The position numbers were made by a program, and so were the translations under genes. DNA of 14,803 nt from Phycisphaerales bacterium (GTDB lineage: Bacteria > Planctomycetota > Phycisphaerae > Phycisphaerales > SM1A02). This document shows, piece by piece, positions 1 through 7,900 of the stretch; position 1 is the first letter of the stretch, and each line of letters begins with the position of its first letter. Below the pieces are notes generated by a model. That model did not search any database and was not told the DNA's origin. It saw only the letters and a program-made list of their open reading frames with translations. The stretch spans positions 1 through 14,803 of the forward strand of contig SLJD01000200.1 in the NCBI GenBank assembly GCA_007135295.1. Direction: 5' to 3'.

Positions 1-1
1 C

Positions 2-55
2 AACCGGCCGGAAAAGCAGAACATCCGTGTTCCAGAGGCGTACAATGAAAGGTAG
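2..55 (+). CDS. Possible 3' end of an upstream gene (partial)
   Basis: One + frame is open from the window edge to a TAG at 53-55 and ends in the peptide VPEAYNER, which reads like a natural protein C-terminus. The piece is too short to recognise. Another + frame closes at 46-48 and the third runs slightly past it, so the choice of frame is a guess. If real, the gene ends 86 bp before hflX and could be co-transcribed with it. Sequence to the left of the window would settle this. Confidence 0.25.
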   Translation, partial: NRPEKQNIRVPEAYNER

Positions 56-66
56 TTGTTTGCTGT

Positions 67-88
67 GGTAAGGATCAGGTCCGTTACC
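67..88 (+). other. Small inverted repeat in the hflX leader
   Basis: GGTAA (67-71) and GGA (72-74) can pair with TCC (80-82) and TTACC (84-88). This gives an 8-bp stem with a single bulged G at 83 and a five-base loop. No T-run follows, so it is not a typical intrinsic terminator. It lies between the possible end of the upstream frame and the hflX start and may simply be chance. Confidence 0.2.
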
Positions 89-141
89 TCCGCAGCCGAC
101 CGGCCCAAGCCAACGGATTCGGCGGATGCAGATGGCTGCTG

Positions 142-1710
142 ATGATTGTATTTTCGGGAACGGAGCACCCATTCCGCTACATGACTCAAGTGACGCGAGA
201 ACAACTGAAAGTCGCAGCTGAGCAGGCCATCCTCGTGGCTGTCCAGTTGCCCGAGGATGAGGTTGCCGCAGAGGAATCGCTCGGCGAGTTGCGGGCATTG
301 GCCCAGACCGCCGGGGCGTCGGTTGTTGGTGAACTGGTGCAGCGCCGTGGCAAGCCGGTTGGACGGACCTATCTCGGGGCGGGGAAAGTTGAAGAACTCA
401 AGAATCTTGTTGAGATGACGCGGGCGACACTCGTCATCTTCGACAACGACCTGACGCCTGCCCAGATTCGGGTGCTTGAGCAGACGTGCTGCTGCAAGAT
501 CATCGATCGCAGCGAATTGATCCTTGACATTTTCGCAAACCGGGCGGCAACGCACGCCGCCAAGCTTCAGGTTGAGATCGCCCAACTCGAATACACCTAT
601 CCGCGCTTGCGGGCGATGTGGAACCATCTCGGGCAGATTGTCGGCGGGGCGCCGGTCGGCATCGGCACACGCGGGCCGGGGGAGAAGCAGCTGGAAATCG
701 ACCGCCGCATTGTTCAGCGGCGACTGCGCCAACTTCGCCGGGAACTCGAGTCCGTTCAGCAGCGGAAGACCCGCGAGGTTGCCAGGCGAAAGGATGACCA
801 TTACACCGTAGGGCTGGTCGGCTACACCAACGCCGGCAAGTCGACGCTGTTTAACCGGCTGACTGAACCAGGCGGCGGTGGGGGGGCTTTCGCGCACGAC
901 AAACTCTTCGCGACGCTGTCGACTCGAATTGAGCAATGGAACCTTGGCGGCGGCAATAACGTGCTTTTGTCTGACACAGTCGGATTCATCCGTAACCTGC
1001 CGCACCACCTTGTTGCGTCCTTCCGCTCGACGCTTGAAGAGACGGTTCATGCGGATCTGGTGATTCTCGTACTCGACGCTTCTGATCCCGAAGCGCGGTC
1101 TCGCTTGCGCGTTGTGGAACAAGCGCTGGATGATATCGGTGCGGATCAGCAGCCGCGGCTGCTCGCACTGAACAAGATGGATCGGCTTGAAGATCGGCGC
1201 GAACAGTTCGTCTGGCTGAACGAGTTTCCGGATGCCATACCGATCAGCGCTGCGACAGGCGAGGGTCTGGATGACTTGGCAGGCCGGGCGCTCGAGGCGT
1301 TTCTCGGGCCAGTGAAGGAAGTTACAGTCACCGCGCCGCTGCGTGACGCGAGAGTAATTGATTACCTTGAGAAGAGAGCTGAAGTGCTTGGCCGGGCGTA
1401 TCTGAACGGCAGTGTGCGGATGACCGTGAGAATCGGCGCCCGGCAGGTCGACCAGTTGCTCGCCCACGGTGCAGGGCTGGAGGTTAACGGCTGCACCGAG
1501 GTGGAGGCCATTCGCGCGATCTGGCGTGATGATCCCGGAGATGGCGGGCCTGGCCGCGGCGATCCGCCGCACCTTCGCCATCAGGCCGAATTGGCTGATT
1601 CTGACAAGAAAACATCGGCCTGGCAGTCGGTGGCGGATCGGCAGCGGTGGAATGTTTCGGCCGATCAGCGTGACTCATCATCGGAAACGAGGGCGGATGC
1701 GGACCGGTAG
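142..1710 (+). CDS. hflX: GTPase HflX
   Basis: HflX is a translational GTPase that binds the large ribosomal subunit and splits stalled or stressed ribosomes. The N-terminal HflX domain (about residues 40-200) carries the family signature GTRGPGEKQLEIDRR at 175-189, followed by a basic coiled region. The G domain shows G1 GYTNAGKS (227-234), the DKLFATL switch segment, G3 DTVGF (278-282), G4 NKMD (344-347) and G5 SAA (369-371), so GTP binding looks intact. Two oddities stand out: a run of five glycines just before DKLFATL, and a 60-70-residue Asp/Arg/Ser-rich tail beyond the usual C-terminal domain. The tail overlaps the next gene by 14 bp. ATG 142 gives 522 residues. ATG 181 (MTQVTREQ) is an equally plausible start, and neither has a clear Shine-Dalgarno site. 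The family call is firm; the start is not. Confidence 0.95.
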   Translation: MIVFSGTEHPFRYMTQVTREQLKVAAEQAILVAVQLPEDEVAAEESLGELRALAQTAGASVVGELVQRRGKPVGRTYLGAGKVEELKNLVEMTRATLVIFDNDLTPAQIRVLEQTCCCKIIDRSELILDIFANRAATHAAKLQVEIAQLEYTYPRLRAMWNHLGQIVGGAPVGIGTRGPGEKQLEIDRRIVQRRLRQLRRELESVQQRKTREVARRKDDHYTVGLVGYTNAGKSTLFNRLTEPGGGGGAFAHDKLFATLSTRIEQWNLGGGNNVLLSDTVGFIRNLPHHLVASFRSTLEETVHADLVILVLDASDPEARSRLRVVEQALDDIGADQQPRLLALNKMDRLEDRREQFVWLNEFPDAIPISAATGEGLDDLAGRALEAFLGPVKEVTVTAPLRDARVIDYLEKRAEVLGRAYLNGSVRMTVRIGARQVDQLLAHGAGLEVNGCTEVEAIRAIWRDDPGDGGPGRGDPPHLRHQAELADSDKKTSAWQSVADRQRWNVSADQRDSSSETRADADR

Positions 1711-2644
1711 CGCGCTGTCCAGGTATCAGCGCGAACTCAATGCTGGCGTCGTGGCCGACATGCAGCAATGGCGCGACGATCAGGAACTGGCCAAGCTTCT
1801 GATCGGCCTGGAGTCCGTCCGTCAGCGGCAGCGATTCTTCTCGATTTACGCGGAAGCACTGATCGCGAGGCATCTTGTCCAGCAGGGTTGCGATGTTCGA
1901 GTGGAAGTGCCGACGCCCGGCGGTCGATCGTGCGATTTCGAGATTTCCTCAGGCGATCAGCGCTTCTATCTGCATGTCAAGCACATCAACACCGATCGAC
2001 CGACCGATCGCCACCTGACCGTCTCCTCGCGGCTTCGATATCTGGAGCGGATCGCCCGGCCATACATCGTTCATGTTCGGTGGCATGACCCGATAAGCGA
2101 CGATCGTATGCAGCGACTCGTGGTTGAGGCAGCATCGTTTATCCAGCAGGCCCGGCTGGGCGACGAACTTGTCGTTCGAGACGACTCCGGACGGGAGATT
2201 GGTGGCTGCCTCATCGCCGCTCCGGCCGCGACGGACCACGTCAGCCTCACGATCGGTTTGCCCGAAGGATTCATCAATGAAGTGCCGCGGATGCAGCGGC
2301 AGTTGCGCAAGGCGTACCGACAGTTCATGGCCGGCGAGGTCAATGTGATTCTTATCGCCACGCATCATGCCGATGATGTGGTCGACTTTGAAACGGCGTT
2401 GCTCGGTTCGCATGTCGAGCGATGGGACGCGATGCCCGCCAGGGGCGAGCGGATCGCCCACGGCCGCGATGATGACGGATTCTGGTCGCACGGCCAGTAC
2501 GCGGATTCCAATGTCGGTGGGTGGTTCTGTATCGGGCCGAACGTCAGCCGGCCGGACTGCCATCTGTGGCTGCGGTCGGATTCGGAACTTGACGAAGGCA
2601 TGGCTGACACCCTGCGGCGGTTATTCGGACGCGACACATCCTGA
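1697..2644 (+). CDS. Unrecognised protein, possible PD-(D/E)XK-like N-terminal half
   Basis: I do not recognise this 315-residue protein. Its first 100 residues have the layout of a restriction-endonuclease-like fold: a helix with Glu53 (in SIYAEALIARHL), a strand ending in Asp80 (RSCDFE) and a strand with Lys95 (YLHVKHI). The usual (D/E)-x-K acid is replaced by His93. The region around 119-131 (IARPYIVHVRWH) looks like a further beta strand. The C-terminal part contains a Gly/Trp/Cys-containing stretch (NVGGWFCIGP). No signal peptide or membrane segment is visible, so it is probably cytoplasmic. ATG 1697 was chosen because the reading before it is antisense-like, Arg-rich sequence inside hflX; ATG 1652 is an alternative. 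The ATG lies within the last codons of hflX, with GAGGGCGG just upstream, suggesting translational coupling. The nuclease-like reading is inference. Confidence 0.75.
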   Translation: MRTGSALSRYQRELNAGVVADMQQWRDDQELAKLLIGLESVRQRQRFFSIYAEALIARHLVQQGCDVRVEVPTPGGRSCDFEISSGDQRFYLHVKHINTDRPTDRHLTVSSRLRYLERIARPYIVHVRWHDPISDDRMQRLVVEAASFIQQARLGDELVVRDDSGREIGGCLIAAPAATDHVSLTIGLPEGFINEVPRMQRQLRKAYRQFMAGEVNVILIATHHADDVVDFETALLGSHVERWDAMPARGERIAHGRDDDGFWSHGQYADSNVGGWFCIGPNVSRPDCHLWLRSDSELDEGMADTLRRLFGRDTS

Positions 2645-2740
2645 ATATTGTCGAACGAGGTGCGGGGTACATTTCAGACCGGCAGCCCGATAGCCGATAC
2701 AAGTGAGCCGGATCGCCGCATTCTGCATGCTGTTTCGGAG

Positions 2741-3256
2741 ATGAGTGCGTTGACTACACTGCGGGAGATCATGAGCCGGCCGGTCGTAAGCGTTCCCATG
2801 GACGCCACGCTCGAACATGTCCGGACGCTGCTCGAAGCGCACCACATTCATCATGTGCTCGTGGTCGAGCGGGGGCGGCTGATGGGGATACTTTCGGATC
2901 GTGATCTGCTTCGCCACCTCAGCCCGTTCCTTGGCAATGAGTACAACGAGCGGGGGCAGGATCTCAATACACTCAGTCGCCGGGCGCACCAGACCATGAC
3001 CCGGCGCGTCATCACGGCGTCGCCCGGAACAGAGGTGACCGAGGCGGCCCTGACGATGCTTAAGCACCGCATCGGTTGCCTGCCGGTGATCGAAGACGAA
3101 TATCGACTTCGTGGCATTGTCACGTGGCGGGATCTGATCCGCTATGCCTTCGACCTTGACATCGACCTGTTCGATCTGACGGCGTCGGGTGAAGAGAAAG
3201 ATGACGCTGGCGAAGCGGAGGGGCCAAGCGGCGATGTGATGCGGCGGGCGTCGTAG
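2741..3256 (+). CDS. Two-CBS-domain protein
   Basis: A stand-alone CBS pair (Bateman module) of 171 residues. CBS1 spans about residues 7-62 and ends with the signature GILSDRDL; CBS2 spans about 84-138 and ends with GIVTWRDL. Such modules bind adenosine nucleotides (AMP, ATP, SAM or similar) in the cleft between the two domains and usually regulate a partner. No catalytic domain is attached and the partner cannot be named. A short acidic tail follows CBS2. ATG 2741 places the start seven residues before the first domain, as is usual. GGAG directly abuts this ATG, too close to act as a ribosome site. An in-frame TTG at 2648 would add 31 residues and follow the upstream stop by only 3 bp, so it remains possible. 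The gene lies on the same strand as its neighbours. Confidence 0.88.
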   Translation: MSALTTLREIMSRPVVSVPMDATLEHVRTLLEAHHIHHVLVVERGRLMGILSDRDLLRHLSPFLGNEYNERGQDLNTLSRRAHQTMTRRVITASPGTEVTEAALTMLKHRIGCLPVIEDEYRLRGIVTWRDLIRYAFDLDIDLFDLTASGEEKDDAGEAEGPSGDVMRRAS

Positions 3257-3365
3257 TTTCGGCGGACGGGGAGTTTCAGGGGACCATGAACAACTCATTC
3301 GGTTACCCGATGCGGTGCCGGTCCCCCGATCGCGCTTGCCGTGTGCATCAATTGGGCGGCATCCG

Positions 3366-3371
3366 TATGAT
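3366..3371 (+). promoter_or_regulatory. Possible -10 element for a leaderless aminopeptidase mRNA
   Basis: TATGAT matches the -10 consensus at five of six bases and ends six bases before the ATG at 3378. A transcript started from it would begin at or next to the A of the ATG, giving a leaderless message. No convincing -35 lies at the usual 16-18-bp distance, and no Shine-Dalgarno site precedes the ATG. Confidence 0.3.
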
Positions 3372-3377
3372 GCGTTC

Positions 3378-4511
3378 ATGATTGATCCACGAATTGAACG
3401 GCTGGCCGATCTGCTCATCGGACATTCCACGAAACTTCAGCCCGGCGAGCACCTGTTGATCGAGGCGTTTGACACGCCGCAGGAGCCGGTGATCGCTCTG
3501 GCTCGGGCGGCACGCCGCGCCGGCGGGCATCCGCATGTCACCCTGCGGAACACCCAGGTCATGCGGGCTTTGAACCGGGATGCAGCCGAAGAGAATCTGA
3601 CCGTCTGGGCGGAGTACGACCGCTTCCGGATGGAGAAGATGGATGCGTACATCGGGCTGCGCGGCAGTCTGAACGTCAGCGAGATGGCCGATACGGACAC
3701 GGAGCAGATGCAGCGGGTTGCCCGGCTCTACTCCACGCCGGTTCATGCCGAACAGCGTGTCAAGAACACGAAATGGTGCGTGTTGCGCTGGCCGACGCCA
3801 AGCATGGCCCAACTCGCCCAGCAGTCGACCGAAGCGTTCGAGGATTTCTATTTCGATGTGTGCACTCTCGATTACGCGCGGATGGAGGGGGCGGCGGCCC
3901 GGCTCAAGGAGCGGATGGAACGGGCTGACATGGTCCACCTGTACGGGCCGGGTGATACGGATCTGACCTTCTCCATCAAGGACATCCCCGTCGTGGCGTG
4001 CACCGGTTCGCACAACATTCCCGATGGTGAGGTGTTTACCGCCCCCGTGCGGGACTCCGTCAACGGAGTGATCGAATTCAACACCCCGGCGATCAACAAT
4101 GGCGTGAGTTTCGAGAACATCCGGCTCGAATTCCGGGACGGCAAGGTCGTCAATGCCCGGGCTTCCCTGAACGAGCGGAAACTCAATGAGATCCTCGACA
4201 CTGATGAGGGGGCCAGGCATGTCGGTGAATTTGCGATCGGATTCAACCCGTATATCCTCGAGCCGATGAAGGACACGCTCTTCGATGAGAAGATCGCTGG
4301 CTCGCTGCACTTCACGCCCGGCCGTGCGTATGAGGATGCTGACAACGGCAACCGGTCAGAGATCCACTGGGACATGGTGCTCATACAGCGACCGGAATAC
4401 GGCGGGGGGACGATCGCCTTTGATGGCGAGGTGATCCGCCGTGATGGCCTGTTCATTGTTGATGATTTGGTGGCATTGAATCCGGACGCTTTGAGCCAGC
4501 CGGCTGGCTGA
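3378..4511 (+). CDS. M29-family metallo-aminopeptidase
   Basis: Peptidase family M29 (AmpS/AmpT/PepS type) uses two metal ions to release N-terminal residues from peptides in the cytoplasm. The 377-residue length fits the family. The N-terminal part starts typically (about residues 1-30, DPRIERLADLLI then PGEHLLIEAF). The C-terminal half supplies every expected ligand: Glu218 (DGEVFTAP), Glu284 (VGEFAIGFNP), His311 (GSLHFTPG), Tyr318 as the catalytic tyrosine, and His330 with Asp332 (EIHWDMV). The Glu-Glu, His-Tyr and His-x-Asp spacings agree with Thermus AmpT as I remember it. The start at ATG 3378 removes 21 unrelated residues that a GTG at 3315 would add. The gene stands alone after a 121-bp gap and faces the arsR gene end to end. 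Active-site completeness suggests a working enzyme; substrate preference cannot be told. Confidence 0.93.
   Translation: MIDPRIERLADLLIGHSTKLQPGEHLLIEAFDTPQEPVIALARAARRAGGHPHVTLRNTQVMRALNRDAAEENLTVWAEYDRFRMEKMDAYIGLRGSLNVSEMADTDTEQMQRVARLYSTPVHAEQRVKNTKWCVLRWPTPSMAQLAQQSTEAFEDFYFDVCTLDYARMEGAAARLKERMERADMVHLYGPGDTDLTFSIKDIPVVACTGSHNIPDGEVFTAPVRDSVNGVIEFNTPAINNGVSFENIRLEFRDGKVVNARASLNERKLNEILDTDEGARHVGEFAIGFNPYILEPMKDTLFDEKIAGSLHFTPGRAYEDADNGNRSEIHWDMVLIQRPEYGGGTIAFDGEVIRRDGLFIVDDLVALNPDALSQPAG
4494..4509. other. Perfect 16-bp palindrome at the convergent gene ends
   Basis: AGCCAGCCGGCTGGCT is a perfect inverted repeat covering the last codons of the aminopeptidase gene; its final T is the first base of the stop codon. 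As RNA it could fold into a 6-bp stem with a CCGG loop on either strand. Only 18 bp separate the two convergent genes here, so it may help end transcription in both directions, although no T-run follows. It could also be a protein-binding site. Confidence 0.3.
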
Positions 4512-4529
4512 ATCGCACCGAATGGTCGG

Positions 4530-4910
4530 TCAGGAAATCGATGCCTGGCGACTGCAGAGTTCTTCCGGATCAATCCGCAGTATGGCTTCGATGCGGGCTG
4601 AATCCTCGATCACTTGGTCGTCATCGCGAAGAGTTTCGTCAAGCCATTGCAGCGCCTGACGAACGGCCGGCTCGCTTGAGTCGTCGGCGAGCCGGTAATA
4701 CATCCATCGACCGTCCTTGCGGGCGTCGACAAGGCGGGCGTGGCGAAGAATCGACAGGTGCTTGGACACCGTGGATGGAGCGAGCTCCAGCAATTCGATG
4801 ATCTGGCAGACGCACTGCTCACCATGGCGAAGCGACATCAGGATGCGCGCCCGATTGGCGTCGCTCAGTGATTTGGCGATTTCGAGGAATTGCGGCAGGG
4901 TGCGTTTCAT
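4530..4910 (-). CDS. ArsR/SmtB-family transcriptional repressor
   Basis: A 126-residue winged-helix regulator of the ArsR/SmtB family. These proteins are dimeric repressors that leave DNA when a metal(loid) or another signal is bound. The opening helix reads FLEIAKSLSDANRARIL (8-24). The recognition region is APSTVSKHLSILRHARLV (44-61), followed by the wing RKDGRWMYYRL (64-74). Residues 31-37 are EQCVCQI, which corresponds to the ELCVCDL metal-binding segment of arsenic-sensing ArsR; Cys33 and Cys35 are therefore candidate ligands and Cys119 near the C-terminus a possible third. The gene follows the large Lpt-like gene by 28 bp on the same strand and is probably the last gene of that operon, in the position where lptB stands in enterobacteria. 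No transporter, arsenate reductase or other metal-resistance gene is nearby, so the target is unknown. Confidence 0.92.
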   Translation of the reverse strand: MKRTLPQFLEIAKSLSDANRARILMSLRHGEQCVCQIIELLELAPSTVSKHLSILRHARLVDARKDGRWMYYRLADDSSEPAVRQALQWLDETLRDDDQVIEDSARIEAILRIDPEELCSRQASIS

Positions 4911-4938
4911 AAGCCGTGTTCAGCGTGCATAAGGCGGT

Positions 4939-7900
4939 TCAGTTGCCGACTCCGCCACCGCCCCGGTCGATAATGATGCGATTCGTTTCATCCATGAACC
5001 ATTTCGCGCGGTGGTGCGTGAAGGTTTGGCCGGTCTGGCGACGGTGAATGGCCACGCCTCGCGACGTTTCACTCGACAATGTCGCCAGGGCGGTTGAGAC
5101 ATCGTAGTCGAACTCGTCGCAGTCCACGTCATACTCCGGCGTGCGAATAAACACATCATCGCTCGCGATGACGCGGCGAAGTTCGGCGGAGCCGCTGACC
5201 TGGATCAGGTCGTTCGTCCCGGTATCGGCTGCTGGCGCATCTTGAAGGATCGAAGCGCGAAGGCGGCGACTGGTCAGTGTAGTGATCTCCTGGTCGAGTG
5301 ACCGGTGCTCGACCTGAACATCGCCAATCAGCACGACGCGGTAAAGGTCATCCATTTCGCGAGTCATCGCGAGAGAGTCACTCCACTGGAATCGAGTCGT
5401 TCCGCGGCCGCCAAAGCGATCATCCCGATCATTTTGGTCATCGTCCCGAAGATCGTGAACGATGAGTGTTCCGGCACCATCGATGTCAGACGCCTGCGTC
5501 GCGGTTTCGTGTTCGATCCGCTCGCCCCGCACACTCATGATCTGCGGATCTTCCTCGCGGGCGGCATCCGGCCAGGCGAGTGCATCAATTCGTGCGTGTG
5601 TCCCGTCGATCCCTGCCGCCATGAAATGCCGCACCTCGCGCCGTCCGGCCATGGCTCCGGAATCGCCGTGTTCGCGCACCCTGCCGAGCACTGACCCGGA
5701 TTCGTCAATGCGATCAAAATTAAGTTCAAGGGTATGGCCTGTCACGCGCCGTTGCTCATACCGGTGGAGGGCATCATCATTAATGTCCGCGGTGATGATC
5801 ACGTCACCGACGAGTCTCAGAAAACCGCCGCCATCATTGGCTCGCTCGTCGAAGTACATGGACTCGTACCACCGGGCGGTGAGTTCCGGCTCTTCCTCGA
5901 TCTCCGGAGGCGGGACCGGGCCGGTTTCAAGCGGCTGCACGGATCCTTCCATCATCCGCAGGCGGCCAGGGCCCTCGAATCGTGCAATGCCGTCCTGCTC
6001 GTCGTATATCACCACGCGCCCCTGGTCGACCCATGCGTTGTCGATGTACATCTTCACGTTCTCGCCTGCAAGCTCAATCCGTTCCTCGGCTGCGTCGGCC
6101 AAGACGCGATCGGCATAGATGCGTTCACCTTCGGCAAGGCGGATCTGCACCTCCTCTTCGCCGGTCATGGTGTGAACCTCAGCTGCGCCAAAGCGGTTCT
6201 CGTTGCTCGAATCCGACCGGGCCAAACGGTCGGGCGAGGCCGGGTCGGTGAATCTGACGGTAAGCTTCGGCGTCCACATCACACCCTCTTCACTCATCGC
6301 TTCCACGTTCCCGGTCGCGGTCAGCCGGGCGGGCGCGGGGCGGTCGAGCAAGTCCGGTTCGAAATCAATCTGCAATTCTTTGCAGGTCAGTTGGCCCTCA
6401 TCGCGGGCAGCCACGGCCCGGACGTCGCCTCGCGCAATCACGCGCTGAAGATTATCGGTGCGAGCCGGATCATCACGGAACTGCGCGTCAAGCGTCTCGC
6501 TCTGAAGATCAAACTCGGGCGTCTGTACCTGTACGCTGCCTTCAAACAGGGCCGTGCGCAACTGACGAGAAACCGCTTCGTTGTCCGCTTCAACGCCAGC
6601 ATCACTGAATGTCAGGTGAAGCGCGTCCTGCCAGATGATCGTCGAGTCGCTTTCGAACGCCGGCATGTCGATCGGCCCGCGGTCTTCCAGAGCGAGATCA
6701 TCGTCGGCAAACTGGAGCCGGCCCGGTCCATCGAGCGTGGCCGTTCCGTTGCGGTCGTCATAGATGAGCCGACGGGCGCGGTCGATCCATGCCGACTCGG
6801 CAACGAGCATGACGTCCTCGCCCGTCAGTTCGAGCGTTTCCTGTTCTGCATCGGCCGTCAAATGATCGGCAAAAACCCGGTGGCCGTTCCGCAAGAGAAT
6901 CTGAACCGAGTCGCCTGCCTCAACGGTTCGGATATCCGAACCGGCGACGATGTGCTCATCCTCGCCACGGTCCGTCGATGTCACACGGTCGGGGTCAACC
7001 GGGTCGAAAAATTCCACAAGCAACCGCGGCGTCCAGATGGTTCCCTGTTCACCCGACGCTTCAACGTCTTCGCTTGCCCGCAGCGCAGCCGGGACGGATC
7101 GTCCATCAGAATCAGGGACGAGATCAAGTTGCAACTCTTCGCAGGCGATCGAGCCGTCATTGCGCGCTGTTCGGGCATTGACTCGGCCCCGCGCCAGAAT
7201 CATCTCGATATCGTCGCGATCGTCACCGTCCGGTCGGAAATGCACGTCGAGGAAATCGCTCGTCAGTTCAAAGTCATCGGAAACCACGTCGACATCACCA
7301 TTGAACGCCGCAAGTTGAAGACGTCGGCCGGACACGTCCTGGCCGCCGTCATCACGGAACTCAAGTTCGACACCGTCTTCCCACGTAATGCGCAACCGGT
7401 CAGTGAGCGGCTTGTCGCCTGGGATGTTGTGCCCGTCTCTTCGGAGTTCCATTTCACCCGGGCCGATCAGTTCGGCTTGCGCATCGGATTGCCGGACCTC
7501 AAGGTAGTCCGCAACGAGTTCGAACTGCGGGCTCTCGATTCGGACGATTCGGCCGTGGCCGGCTTCGAGCGAAAAGAGATCGGCCTCGGATTCGAACCGC
7601 AGCATGCCGCAGTGTGCTTCAAACCCGTCGGCGTAGTCGTACAGGCGGACGGGTTTACCTTCGAGTTGCAGGTGGCTGTCCGACTCCGACAGCATGCCCG
7701 GCGGAGTCGACGATTCCGGTCGCATTTCCAGCAAACCGTCGGATGTGACGTGAACGTCGTCGTGCCGGGGAGGGCCAGCGATGGAACGGGGGTCGCTGGG
7801 TTTTTGCGGACGCTGGTTCACCTGCAGAAGGCGATGATTGGGTACGTCACACAGCCGGTTCGCTGTCACGGAAGCGGCTCGTTCAGCGCCCGTCAGAAGC

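Noticed and set aside
1469..1696. N-terminal extension of the second gene into hflX
   Set aside because: The extra residues are Arg/Pro/Trp-rich and typical of out-of-frame reading of hflX. The more natural start is ATG 1697.
1991..2010. Direct repeat ACCGATCG-ACCG-ACCGATCG
   Set aside because: It encodes a local TDRPTDR peptide repeat and is too short and isolated to be an iteron or CRISPR-like element.
2621..3430. A 269-codon - strand frame opposite the CBS gene
   Set aside because: The + frame contains two clear CBS domains. The - frame crosses intergenic DNA and the ends of neighbouring genes.
3348..4310. A 320-codon - strand frame opposite the aminopeptidase
   Set aside because: The + strand frame carries all M29 metal ligands; the - frame is its shadow.
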